DNA of 25,170 nucleotides, taken from positions 1-25,170 of IMG/VR virus record IMGVR_UViG_3300032084_000352; one strand, written 5' to 3'. The DNA is from a virus. Every line of letters starts with the position of its first letter. Positions within the stretch are counted from its first letter, which is position 1. The notes under the pieces are model-generated. The model did not search any database, was not told where the DNA came from, and worked only from the letters and a program-made list of their open reading frames with translations. Both the position numbers and the translations under genes were made by a program. Positions 1 to 4,772 of this stretch are shown here, one piece after another.

Positions 1-50
1 TGGTTTGCATGGCGGCGCATACATAATATCAAATAGAAAGTGAAACAAAA

Positions 51-227
51 ATGCAACAGTTTATCGGATTATGGCAGATGCTGTCAGGCGTGGCCTGTGG
101 CATTATTGCAACAGTAATGATTATTCACAATGTCAATGGTGATATTGTGTATCATATGTTAGCCGCATGGCTGACTATATCTGGTATAGCCTTATCATGT
201 GTCGGGCTATATCTAGTTTCTAAATAG
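51..227 (+). CDS. Small two-TM membrane protein, unknown function
   Basis: This 58-residue reading frame encodes a small hydrophobic protein with two likely membrane helices, at about residues 10-26 and 36-55, joined by a short polar stretch (HNVNGDI). It starts at ATG 51 behind GAAAGTGA (36-43), a variant of the leader motif seen before the next two genes. Small two-helix proteins near phage early genes often sit in the inner membrane and can act in superinfection exclusion or host takeover, but nothing here identifies the function. It is shorter than most gene-calling cut-offs. Support comes from the clear hydrophobic pattern, the leader motif and the tight packing with the next gene. Confidence 0.55.
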   Translation: MQQFIGLWQMLSGVACGIIATVMIIHNVNGDIVYHMLAAWLTISGIALSCVGLYLVSK

Positions 228-235
228 GCACAAAC

Positions 236-251
236 TGAAAGTGAGTATATA
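236..251 (+). promoter_or_regulatory. Leader motif TGAAAGTGAGTATA, copy before gene at 252
   Basis: The 14 bases TGAAAGTGAGTATA at 236-249 lie immediately before ATG 252. They are repeated exactly at 505-518, immediately before ATG 521. A shorter version (GAAAGTGA) precedes ATG 51. The spacing to the start codon suggests a specialised ribosome-binding or translational-control sequence rather than a promoter, although its AAGTGAG core is only a partial Shine-Dalgarno match. Confidence 0.5.
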
Positions 252-455
252 ATGCGTATTAAATCTTTGAATGATAACACACAAGGCTTCCGCTTCAATA
301 TCGCTGGGGTTCAAGGTCTGTATCGCAAGCGTCAGGTTATCCGCCGCTATGGTGTGAAGCGTGGCGACAGCATGACTGCCCTACACTTAGGCAAGCGCAG
401 CCTGTATATTGAGGGCGGTATGTATCGCCGTGCCTTGCACAATCTGGCTGGCTAA
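252..455 (+). CDS. Small basic protein, unknown function
   Basis: A 67-residue, strongly basic protein rich in Arg, Lys and Tyr, with no recognisable domain. The basic runs around residues 24-37 (YRKRQVIRRYGVKRG) and the RR pair near residue 60 would suit contact with nucleic acid or another acidic partner, but this is inference from composition only. It starts at ATG 252 after the TGAAAGTGAGTATA leader motif. It is one of a series of small early genes read in the same direction, and its charge contrasts with the very acidic proteins further downstream. Confidence 0.6.
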   Translation: MRIKSLNDNTQGFRFNIAGVQGLYRKRQVIRRYGVKRGDSMTALHLGKRSLYIEGGMYRRALHNLAG

Positions 456-462
456 TCAGCTA

Positions 463-491
463 TTGACAATCACCTAGCCATGTGATAAAAC
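463..491 (+). promoter_or_regulatory. Candidate sigma70 promoter in the 456-520 gap
   Basis: TTGACA at 463-468 is a perfect -35 hexamer. After a 17-nt spacer comes TAAAAC (486-491), a weak -10; an alternative is GATAAA at 484-489, preceded by TGT, which resembles an extended -10. Transcription would begin near 497-500 and include the leader motif at 505-518 before ATG 521. It lies in one of the few real gaps of the early region. Confidence 0.4.
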
Positions 492-504
492 TGGCTACAT
501 AAAT

Positions 505-520
505 TGAAAGTGAGTATACA
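505..520 (+). promoter_or_regulatory. Leader motif TGAAAGTGAGTATA, copy before gene at 521
   Basis: This is the second exact copy of the 14-base motif (505-518), again directly before an ATG (521). The same placement relative to the start codon in two unrelated genes supports a role in translation initiation. The genes themselves share no similarity. Confidence 0.5.
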
Positions 521-691
521 ATGTCTAATATCTATTATGTAAAAAATGTATCTGAAGAATACGGCGGCACGCCTGCCTATGCCGTGGTGCATACGCATGA
601 GGGCGTGGTGTCTGTCTGGGATAGCCCCACCTTTGCCGATGCAATAGCTGAAGATTTAGAAATGGAGGCCGCTTATGGACATGGCATCTAA
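521..691 (+). CDS. Small acidic protein, unknown function
   Basis: A 56-residue frame starting at ATG 521 directly after the second leader-motif copy. The protein is acidic (EE, EDLEME near the end) with aromatic residues and no recognisable domain. Its alternating pattern (YAVVHTHEGVVSVWDSP, residues 20-36) suggests a small beta-strand fold. Its last 17 bases overlap the start of the next gene at 675, whose GGAGG ribosome site lies inside this frame, so the two are probably translationally coupled. Confidence 0.55.
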   Translation: MSNIYYVKNVSEEYGGTPAYAVVHTHEGVVSVWDSPTFADAIAEDLEMEAAYGHGI

Positions 692-944
692 TGTAAAAAT
701 TGTTTTGAATAAAGACTTTGTGTTTTCAATCTCGCAAGAAGTTGACAAGAAAAATCTTGTAGAAGTGGCTCTTATCGAACCCTCAAAGCACGTAGGCACA
801 CGCCTTGTCCCGTGCAGTAGGTGGGCTACGTATTGGGTTGGGGAAGATTATGACGATGATGTCATACGCTTTCTTGATGCCCATGATGTGGGCGACTTGC
901 TGCAAATGGCGAGAGAGTATGTTTTTGTAAAGGATAACAGATAA
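675..944 (+). CDS. Small conserved-looking phage protein, unknown
   Basis: An 89-residue protein with no family I recognise. It begins with a mixed region and ends with an acidic, helical half (VGEDYDDDVIRFLDAHDVGD, then an amphipathic helix). The start ATG 675 is supported by GGAGG at 664-668. The stop overlaps the next ATG by one base (TAATG at 942-946), a coupling used repeatedly in this window. It is probably a cytoplasmic early protein. The opposite-strand frame across the same bases is an antisense shadow. Confidence 0.65.
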   Translation: MDMASNVKIVLNKDFVFSISQEVDKKNLVEVALIEPSKHVGTRLVPCSRWATYWVGEDYDDDVIRFLDAHDVGDLLQMAREYVFVKDNR

Positions 945-1225
945 TGTATCACCACGATGAATATGATGTGCATGATGTGTTTGATGCGCTGGTAGAATTG
1001 ACAAGCCATGACAGCTTCGCTGAACGTGACCTTGAGATTTACTATGGCGATGACTATGAGCAGCATGTAACCGACGAGATGGTCACAGAATTATCAGACC
1101 AAACAGGTCTGGCGGTGTGGTATGTCCGTAACATACTGATAGATGATATACCCGAAGTGCGTGAAATGCGTGGCAAGTGGTGTCACCAAACGCCCTATGG
1201 CATGAAGGAGTTTGCCGATGTCTAA
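944..1225 (+). CDS. Acidic early protein, unknown function
   Basis: A 93-residue very acidic protein, rich in Asp, Glu, His and Tyr, with a His/Asp-rich start (residues 1-12). The middle holds a helix-turn-like stretch (MVTELSDQTGLAVWYVRNIL, about residues 46-65) that could be a small DNA-binding-like fold, but this is weak. The start ATG 944 overlaps the previous stop and has AAGGA about 10 bases upstream. The end overlaps the next gene, which starts at 1218. Strong negative charge is shared by several neighbours and is common in phage early proteins that mimic DNA or bind host proteins. No such target can be named here. Confidence 0.6.
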   Translation: MYHHDEYDVHDVFDALVELTSHDSFAERDLEIYYGDDYEQHVTDEMVTELSDQTGLAVWYVRNILIDDIPEVREMRGKWCHQTPYGMKEFADV

Positions 1226-1397
1226 TAAACAAATGGTAAGGGTGTCCTGCGAGACACTGATGGATTTACACTTGGCTGCGTATGAGCATGACCATGTGAA
1301 GTATCCGGCAACTGGTAGCACTATCAAAGCGGCGCAAGAAGAAGCCCGTGAGGCTTTGTATGCCTGTGGCTGGTGGCAACAAGGAGATGAAGACTAA
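1218..1397 (+). CDS. Small helical protein, unknown function
   Basis: A 59-residue protein from ATG 1218, chosen over the upstream in-frame TTG 1212 because AAGGAG (1205-1210) lies seven bases before the ATG. It has a probable alpha-helix near the end (IKAAQEEAREALYACGWW) and finishes with an acidic GDED tail. It overlaps the previous gene by 8 bases, and its stop overlaps the next ATG by one base (TAATG, 1395-1399). No family is recognised. Confidence 0.55.
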   Translation: MSNKQMVRVSCETLMDLHLAAYEHDHVKYPATGSTIKAAQEEAREALYACGWWQQGDED

Positions 1398-1558
1398 TGT
1401 TTACAATCCTTGCCACCATATTGGGTATCTTGTTTCTTGTGTTTCTCGCTATGACTATGTGGGAAGCAATCATGCAAGGCTTGATGCTGTTGATGTTAAA
1501 CCCCGCCACTTTATTGACGCTAATAGTTGTGTCAGTTATACTGGCAATTATATTTTGA
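1397..1558 (+). CDS. Very hydrophobic two-TM small protein
   Basis: A 53-residue protein that is almost entirely hydrophobic. Two membrane helices are likely, at residues 3-20 (ILATILGILFLVFLA) and 37-53 (TLLTLIVVSVILAIIF), linked by MWEAIMQG and NP. The start ATG 1397 is coupled to the previous stop and has AAGGAG at 1381-1386. It could be an inner-membrane early protein such as an exclusion factor, and a holin-like role is possible, but there is no specific evidence. A different, longer frame across these bases (1348-1587) has no plausible start and looks like a shadow. Confidence 0.55.
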   Translation: MFTILATILGILFLVFLAMTMWEAIMQGLMLLMLNPATLLTLIVVSVILAIIF

Positions 1559-1579
1559 AGGCAGCAAAGGAGATAACCA

Positions 1580-2110
1580 ATGCCTAATCATTGCAACAAC
1601 ACCCTGACTATCAAGTCAGACAACACAGGCTTTCTGCAAAGCCTTTTGAACGAATTAAAAGAAGCCGATGGGAGTATGCCTAAGTTTCTTGAGAAACTTG
1701 TGCCGTTTACTGCCGACATCAACTATGACTGGGACTACGACTGGTGCGTCAAACACTGGGGGACGAAGTGGGACATCTACGATGTAACCTATGCGTCCCT
1801 CGATGGCGATACACTAGAGGTAGTGTTCACGACTGCATGGTCGCCGCCCATTGAGGCACTGGTGACAGGCATGCTCAATCATGACTACACCTTCGACCTG
1901 TATTACGAGGAAGGCGGCTGCTGCTTTATCGGACACACCAAAGGTAATGGCGAGTCTCACCACGACCAAACGTGGGAAACCTACACTGACAATGCCCCGT
2001 CTACATATATCCCTGACGATGTGCTTGATGCATTCCCCTGGGTCGAGAGCGACTGGCGTGACTGGAAGCGTGAGCAAGCAGAGGAAGAACAGGAGTTGCA
2101 AGATGCGTGA
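1580..2110 (+). CDS. Api92-like / DUF1281 family protein
   Basis: A 176-residue protein with the hallmarks of the DUF1281/Api92-like family found in phages and plasmids. It opens with MPNHCNNTLTI, followed by a helix around residues 16-28, a GTKWD motif near residue 61 and a TAWSPP motif near residues 83-90. The later part (residues about 100-125) fits the ferredoxin-like domain placed at the end of such proteins. The function of the family is not known to me. The C-terminus is a highly charged tail (REQAEEEQELQDA). The start has AAGGAG at 1567-1572. The gene overlaps the next one by 8 bases. Confidence 0.72.
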   Translation: MPNHCNNTLTIKSDNTGFLQSLLNELKEADGSMPKFLEKLVPFTADINYDWDYDWCVKHWGTKWDIYDVTYASLDGDTLEVVFTTAWSPPIEALVTGMLNHDYTFDLYYEEGGCCFIGHTKGNGESHHDQTWETYTDNAPSTYIPDDVLDAFPWVESDWRDWKREQAEEEQELQDA

Positions 2111-2276
2111 TTACAAAGTAAGAATGACAATCGAGCAGTGGGTCGAAGCCCAAGACGAAAACGAGGCAATAGAAATTGCAAAGTTAAATTTTAATTATAG
2201 TGATTTGCACTATGCAGAATTAGACGTAGAGGAGCAGGACAATGAAACGATTAGCAGTAGACTTGGGAATGCCTAA
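2103..2276 (+). CDS. Small acidic protein, unknown function
   Basis: A 57-residue protein starting at ATG 2103, inside the end of the previous gene. A longer in-frame extension upstream lies wholly inside the Api92-like gene and is not credible. The pattern is a beta-strand (DYKVRMTIEQWVEA) followed by an acidic helix (DENEAIEIAKLNF), a layout common in small phage proteins of unknown role. AGGAG lies upstream at about 2091-2095. Its last 35 bases overlap the next gene and run through a 21-base sequence that also begins the DNA polymerase gene, so its final residues may be a recombination by-product. Confidence 0.5.
   Translation: MRDYKVRMTIEQWVEAQDENEAIEIAKLNFNYSDLHYAELDVEEQDNETISSRLGNA
2242..2262 (+). 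repeat. 21-base direct repeat, copy 1
   Basis: These 21 bases, beginning ATGAAACGATTAG and ending GTAGAC, are identical to 7368-7388. Both copies sit exactly at a start codon. The flanking bases differ on both sides. Confidence 0.85.
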
Positions 2277-2463
2277 GAAATACAGAGCATTAGCCGAAAT
2301 GAGTGTCGCTATGGAAGTTGAATTTGACGAAAGCGAAATCCCTGCAGGTATGGACGAGTGGGACTATGCCCACCAGCTTGCAGAGATGGGAGCTTTTGTT
2401 GAGAAAAAAAATGGCGGCGACTTTTTAATTTGTGATATTGTATCAGAAGGAGATGACGAATGA
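2242..2463 (+). CDS. Acidic protein starting with a polymerase-like sequence
   Basis: A 73-residue acidic protein ending in EGDDE. The start ATG 2242 is supported by GAGGAG at 2229-2234. The first seven codons (MKRLAVD) are identical at the DNA level to the start of the DNA polymerase gene at 7368. After that the sequences diverge, and this protein has no exonuclease motif. The rest (MEVEFDESEIPAGMDEWDYAHQLAEMG) looks like a small alpha/beta protein of unknown role. The stop overlaps the ATG codons at 2460 and 2463. Confidence 0.6.
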   Translation: MKRLAVDLGMPKKYRALAEMSVAMEVEFDESEIPAGMDEWDYAHQLAEMGAFVEKKNGGDFLICDIVSEGDDE

Positions 2464-2963
2464 TGCAAGCAATACTGATTGACCCATACACCCAGACCAT
2501 TGAAGTGGTCGAGTATTCGGGTGACTACAAAGACATCTATGCCTTGCTTGGGTGTGACTTATTTACAACAGTCTACACAGAAATGGCAGACACAATATAT
2601 GTAGATGACGAGGGCTTGTATGTCGAAGACCAACGATATTTCAAGCTCAAGGGACACCCGCAGCCTCTGGCTGGTAAGGGTCTGGTGCTTGGCAGCACTG
2701 ATGATGGTGACTCTACTGATTGTGTGTCTAGCCTACAGGATATACTAGATATAGTAGAGTTCTGCCCAGAAGGCACTCATGTTGAGCCGGTTATGACTGT
2801 GCTTCCGATTGAAGATGACGATGACTTTGACGTTGACATGCTGTCAGACAATGAATTGCTAGAGCATCTTGGTGTGTCGCAGGAAGAAGAACAGGTGATG
2901 CGAGCAATGGCAGAAAAAACTATGCTTCACATGTTGTATGGCGGAAAGGGGTATGAAAACTAA
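2460..2963 (+). CDS. Probable DUF3846-like acidic phage protein
   Basis: A 167-residue acidic protein. The first 80 or so residues (ILIDPYTQTIEVVEYSGDYK, then a predicted region of beta-strands ending in GKGLVLGS) resemble the DUF3846 layout: a short beta-strand with 'IDP', a helix after a glycine/aspartate turn, a central 'Y-x-D-x-E-G' element, then 'P-L-x-G-x-x-L-V-x-G'. The function of that family is not established. The second half holds an acidic linker (EDDDDFDVD) and a C-terminal helix. Two adjacent in-frame ATGs (2460, 2463) could both serve as start. The end is coupled to the next ATG (TAATG at 2961-2965). Confidence 0.6.
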   Translation: MMQAILIDPYTQTIEVVEYSGDYKDIYALLGCDLFTTVYTEMADTIYVDDEGLYVEDQRYFKLKGHPQPLAGKGLVLGSTDDGDSTDCVSSLQDILDIVEFCPEGTHVEPVMTVLPIEDDDDFDVDMLSDNELLEHLGVSQEEEQVMRAMAEKTMLHMLYGGKGYEN

Positions 2964-3064
2964 TGCTTGACATACCACTATCAATATCGTATATTGAAAT
3001 CGGAATCCTGATTGGCGTGTGGCTTAACACCTCAATCAACGTGTATAATTTTATGAAAGGATAG
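2963..3064 (+). CDS. Tiny single-TM protein (possible)
   Basis: A 33-residue frame with one hydrophobic segment (residues about 4-25) and a basic end (NFMKG). It is coupled to the previous stop (TAATG), and a weak GAAAGGGG lies 12 bases upstream. Its DNA also contains a very good sigma70 promoter candidate (2967-2995), so the bases may be kept for regulation rather than for the peptide. Treat it as possible only. Confidence 0.35.
   Translation: MLDIPLSISYIEIGILIGVWLNTSINVYNFMKG
2967..2995 (+). promoter_or_regulatory. Sigma70-like promoter before gene at 3068
   Basis: TTGACA (2967-2972), a 17-nt spacer and TATATT (2990-2995) give a consensus-like promoter. Transcription would start near 3002, leaving a leader of about 65 bases before GTG 3068. 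It would give the second half of the early cluster, including the SleB-like hydrolase, its own transcript. Confidence 0.5.
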
Positions 3065-3067
3065 CCT

Positions 3068-3322
3068 GTGGCTAGATATGAAGTATCGTTTGTGATTGAC
3101 ACAGACGTAGAAGATGCGGGGCAGCAGCCGTGGTGGCTAATGCTTGGGGAAAAGCCCATGCCTGTTGAGTGGCTTGAGTATGTTATGGTTCGTGACTTAC
3201 AGGCAGACGAACAGGTGTTGGATGTTGAGTTCATGCCCGACACAATTAATGTAATTGACATGGTTCACAAAGAAGAACCGAAACCCAAACTAGAATTGGT
3301 GATAAACAACGATGACGAATAA
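3068..3322 (+). CDS. Small acidic protein, GTG start, unknown
   Basis: An 84-residue acidic protein with a GTG start at 3068 supported by AAAGGA about 6-8 bases upstream. It opens with a beta-strand (YEVSFVIDTDVEDAG). The middle region has several Trp and Met residues (QQPWWLMLGEKPMPVEWLEY), and it ends with a charged tail (KPKLELVINNDDE). No family is recognised. The final codons share the ATGACGAAT junction sequence with other early genes. The next gene starts in another frame inside it at 3312. Confidence 0.6.
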   Translation: MARYEVSFVIDTDVEDAGQQPWWLMLGEKPMPVEWLEYVMVRDLQADEQVLDVEFMPDTINVIDMVHKEEPKPKLELVINNDDE

Positions 3323-3491
3323 ACACACGAAGATGTTTCGCCCGTGGTATGAGGACAATGTTCTTAGCCCGTGGCGTAAGGTAAAAACTGGTGACAAATC
3401 ATATGCTTACGAGAAAGTAAAGCACATACGTTCAAATAGGCACGACTGGCTTGGCCGTGAGTGGGAACATGAAAGGATTTGGAATGATTGA
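3312..3491 (+). CDS. Small basic protein, unknown function
   Basis: A 59-residue basic protein rich in Trp, Lys and Arg (MFRPWYEDNVLSPWRKVK near the start, WLGREWEHERIWND at the end). It overlaps the end of the previous gene by 11 bases and the start of the SleB-like gene by 8 bases, with GGTGAT at about 3297-3302 as a weak ribosome site. It may have a role in nucleic-acid binding, judged from charge only. No family is recognised. Confidence 0.5.
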   Translation: MTNKHTKMFRPWYEDNVLSPWRKVKTGDKSYAYEKVKHIRSNRHDWLGREWEHERIWND

Positions 3492-3921
3492 AACATTCTT
3501 CGCTAATGCACTGATGTGCATGGCAATCAACATCTATCACGAAGCACGCAACGAGTCTGTCATTGGACAGATTGCAGTTGGTCAGGTAGTAATGAACCGT
3601 GTTGACGATGCACGCTTTCCGAACACAGTATGCGAAGTTATTACACATGGCAAACACTACACAACCAAAGATGGCACAAGCCATCCGGCCAAAGACCGAT
3701 GCCACTTTAGCTGGTATTGCGATGGGCTGGCCGATGTGCCATTCAATAACAAAGCCTTCGAAGAATCGCAGGAGATTGCAGCGATGGTGCTGGAGGGCTG
3801 GACAAGCACGTTCCTTGAGGGTGCTACACACTATCACGCCGACTACGTGTTCCCCACATGGGCGGCACATCACACGAAGATTGTTAAGATTGACAGTCAT
3901 ATTTTTTACAGGTGGGACTAA
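3484..3921 (+). CDS. SleB-like cell-wall hydrolase
   Basis: A 145-residue protein of the SleB/Hydrolase_2 family, peptidoglycan hydrolases first known from spore cortex lysis and common in Alphaproteobacteria and their phages. The signature is clear: AINIYHEAR (residues 14-22, with E20 the likely catalytic acid), VGQVVMNRV (32-40), FPNTVCEVI (45-53) and CHFSWYCDG (73-81). It ends at the expected family length with no separate cell-wall binding domain. The start ATG 3484 is chosen because AAAGGA (3471-3476) is correctly spaced; earlier in-frame starts (TTG 3451, ATG 3469) are less well placed. It has no signal peptide, so it would need a holin or membrane damage to reach the wall. It lies in the early cluster, far from the M15A endolysin on the other strand, which is unusual. 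Confidence 0.85.
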   Translation: MIETFFANALMCMAINIYHEARNESVIGQIAVGQVVMNRVDDARFPNTVCEVITHGKHYTTKDGTSHPAKDRCHFSWYCDGLADVPFNNKAFEESQEIAAMVLEGWTSTFLEGATHYHADYVFPTWAAHHTKIVKIDSHIFYRWD

Positions 3922-3922
3922 G

Positions 3923-4105
3923 ATGACGAGTAACCTATGGGAAAAAGACCGCAAGCAACTCTTTAGAGAGTTGTATCACCAGTATATTGAAGAGGGCTAC
4001 AGCCAAAAGGAGGCCAAGAAGTTGGCACGGGAAGAGTCCACCGAAATATATTCAGATGGCGTAGAGTTTGCACTGGACGCAGCCGACATGGAGTTTGACC
4101 AGTGA
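3923..4105 (+). CDS. Small helical acidic protein, unknown
   Basis: A 60-residue mostly helical protein with a heptad-like start (KDRKQLFRELYHQYIEEG) and a second helix (SQKEAKKLAREESTEIY). It could form a small helical bundle or dimer. AGGTGGG lies just upstream of ATG 3923. A much longer in-frame extension back to 3599 lies within the SleB-like gene and is rejected. The stop overlaps GTG 4102 of the next gene. Confidence 0.55.
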   Translation: MTSNLWEKDRKQLFRELYHQYIEEGYSQKEAKKLAREESTEIYSDGVEFALDAADMEFDQ

Positions 4106-4302
4106 AGCCGACCCCGATTCGAAAGCTAAAGAAAATGCCGGACTTTCATGGTCGCCTCTTTCACGAGGAGAGTGAAGCATACAAGTGGATTGAACGTATG
4201 CAGAGGAAAATGTCAGCAGGCTACAGCTATGGGCATCAGCCGTGGAAGGCAGAGGACAACACCTACCTTACCCTGGCCTACATACACAAAGGAGAGGCGT
4301 GA
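4102..4302 (+). CDS. Small basic protein, GTG start, unknown
   Basis: A 66-residue basic protein beginning at GTG 4102, which overlaps the previous TGA (GTGA), with GGAG at 4090-4093. A later ATG at 4135 is possible but has no good ribosome site. The sequence has a basic N-terminal segment (RKLKKMPDFHGRLFHEE), a helix (YKWIERMQRKM) and an aromatic tail. No family is recognised. The stop overlaps the next ATG at 4302. Confidence 0.5.
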   Translation: MKPTPIRKLKKMPDFHGRLFHEESEAYKWIERMQRKMSAGYSYGHQPWKAEDNTYLTLAYIHKGEA

Positions 4303-4463
4303 TGAATGAGAAGCAGTTGAAGCGACACCGTGACTTGGTTCGCCGCCGCAAGCAAGAGCAACGGCAGACACCAGAATGGCATGAAAAAAAACGCTTGACA
4401 TTGGCAAGGGCATGGAGTAGGTTTCATCCAATGGAACTGACACGAAAGGACAATGACGAATGA
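4302..4463 (+). CDS. Small highly basic helical protein
   Basis: A 53-residue very basic protein (KRHRDLVRRRKQEQRQ, then EWHEKKRLTLARAWSRF). The start ATG 4302 follows GGAGAGG (about 4291-4297) and overlaps the previous stop. Longer in-frame versions reach into the preceding gene and are not supported. A single long basic helix would suit RNA or DNA binding, but this is inference. It ends in DNDE, encoded by the same ATGACGAAT junction found at two other early gene ends. Confidence 0.5.
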   Translation: MNEKQLKRHRDLVRRRKQEQRQTPEWHEKKRLTLARAWSRFHPMELTRKDNDE

Positions 4464-4594
4464 AACGACAGACCAAGAAGCAGAAGCTGCGTAGTATCCG
4501 CCGCCGTGCAATCACTATGCAGAACAATAGTTCTCGAAAGATAACGATAACTGAAGCAATGAAAGAGGTTCAGAATGTTCAGAATGATGTATAA
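4460..4594 (+). CDS. Tiny basic protein, unknown
   Basis: A 44-residue frame starting at ATG 4460 inside the previous stop (ATGA) and overlapping the next gene by 20 bases. The first half is strongly basic (KRQTKKQKLRSIRRR); the second half is polar with a possible helix. The overlap structure suggests translational coupling. It is too short for family assignment. Confidence 0.45.
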   Translation: MKRQTKKQKLRSIRRRAITMQNNSSRKITITEAMKEVQNVQNDV

Positions 4595-4772
4595 ATCAAC
4601 AGGCTTTTCCCCCGCCTTCATGGAAGAAGTGAAGGACAAGGAAGAGTTCTTTCGCCACCGTGAATTACTTGCCACAGGTATGGGCTTGACAACAGAGTTG
4701 GTGAACGACAAGCTGTTCTTGTTTGACAAGGGCAAAGAGTTTGGTGTCTACTATGTAGAGAAAGGCAAATAG
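4575..4772 (+). CDS. Small protein upstream of primase-helicase, unknown
   Basis: A 65-residue protein with a mixed-charge helix (EEVKDKEEFFRHRELLATG, about residues 17-35) and a beta-rich end (KLFLFDKGKEFGVYYVEKG). AAAGAGG sits about six bases before ATG 4575. It ends immediately before the primase-helicase ATG with no gap, so it is probably on the same transcript. No family is recognised. Confidence 0.55.
   Translation: MFRMMYKSTGFSPAFMEEVKDKEEFFRHRELLATGMGLTTELVNDKLFLFDKGKEFGVYYVEKGK

Noticed and set aside
1-50. End of a further gene at the left edge
   Set aside because: Three frames each stop within the first 43 bases, so the true end of a gene entering from the left cannot be told apart from chance.
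1348-1587. Plus-strand 79-codon frame spanning two genes
   Set aside because: It overlaps the 1218 gene and the membrane gene at 1397 in a different frame and has no ribosome site. The 1397 frame is better supported by coupling and hydrophobicity.
1881-2102. Upstream extension of the 2103 gene
   Set aside because: It runs through the Api92-like gene in another frame and gives Thr/Pro-rich random sequence; ATG 2103 is a sensible start.
3364-3954. Long minus-strand frame of 196 codons opposite the SleB-like gene
   Set aside because: It is antisense to a clear SleB-like hydrolase, its translation has no domain, and it has no ribosome site or neighbouring minus-strand genes.
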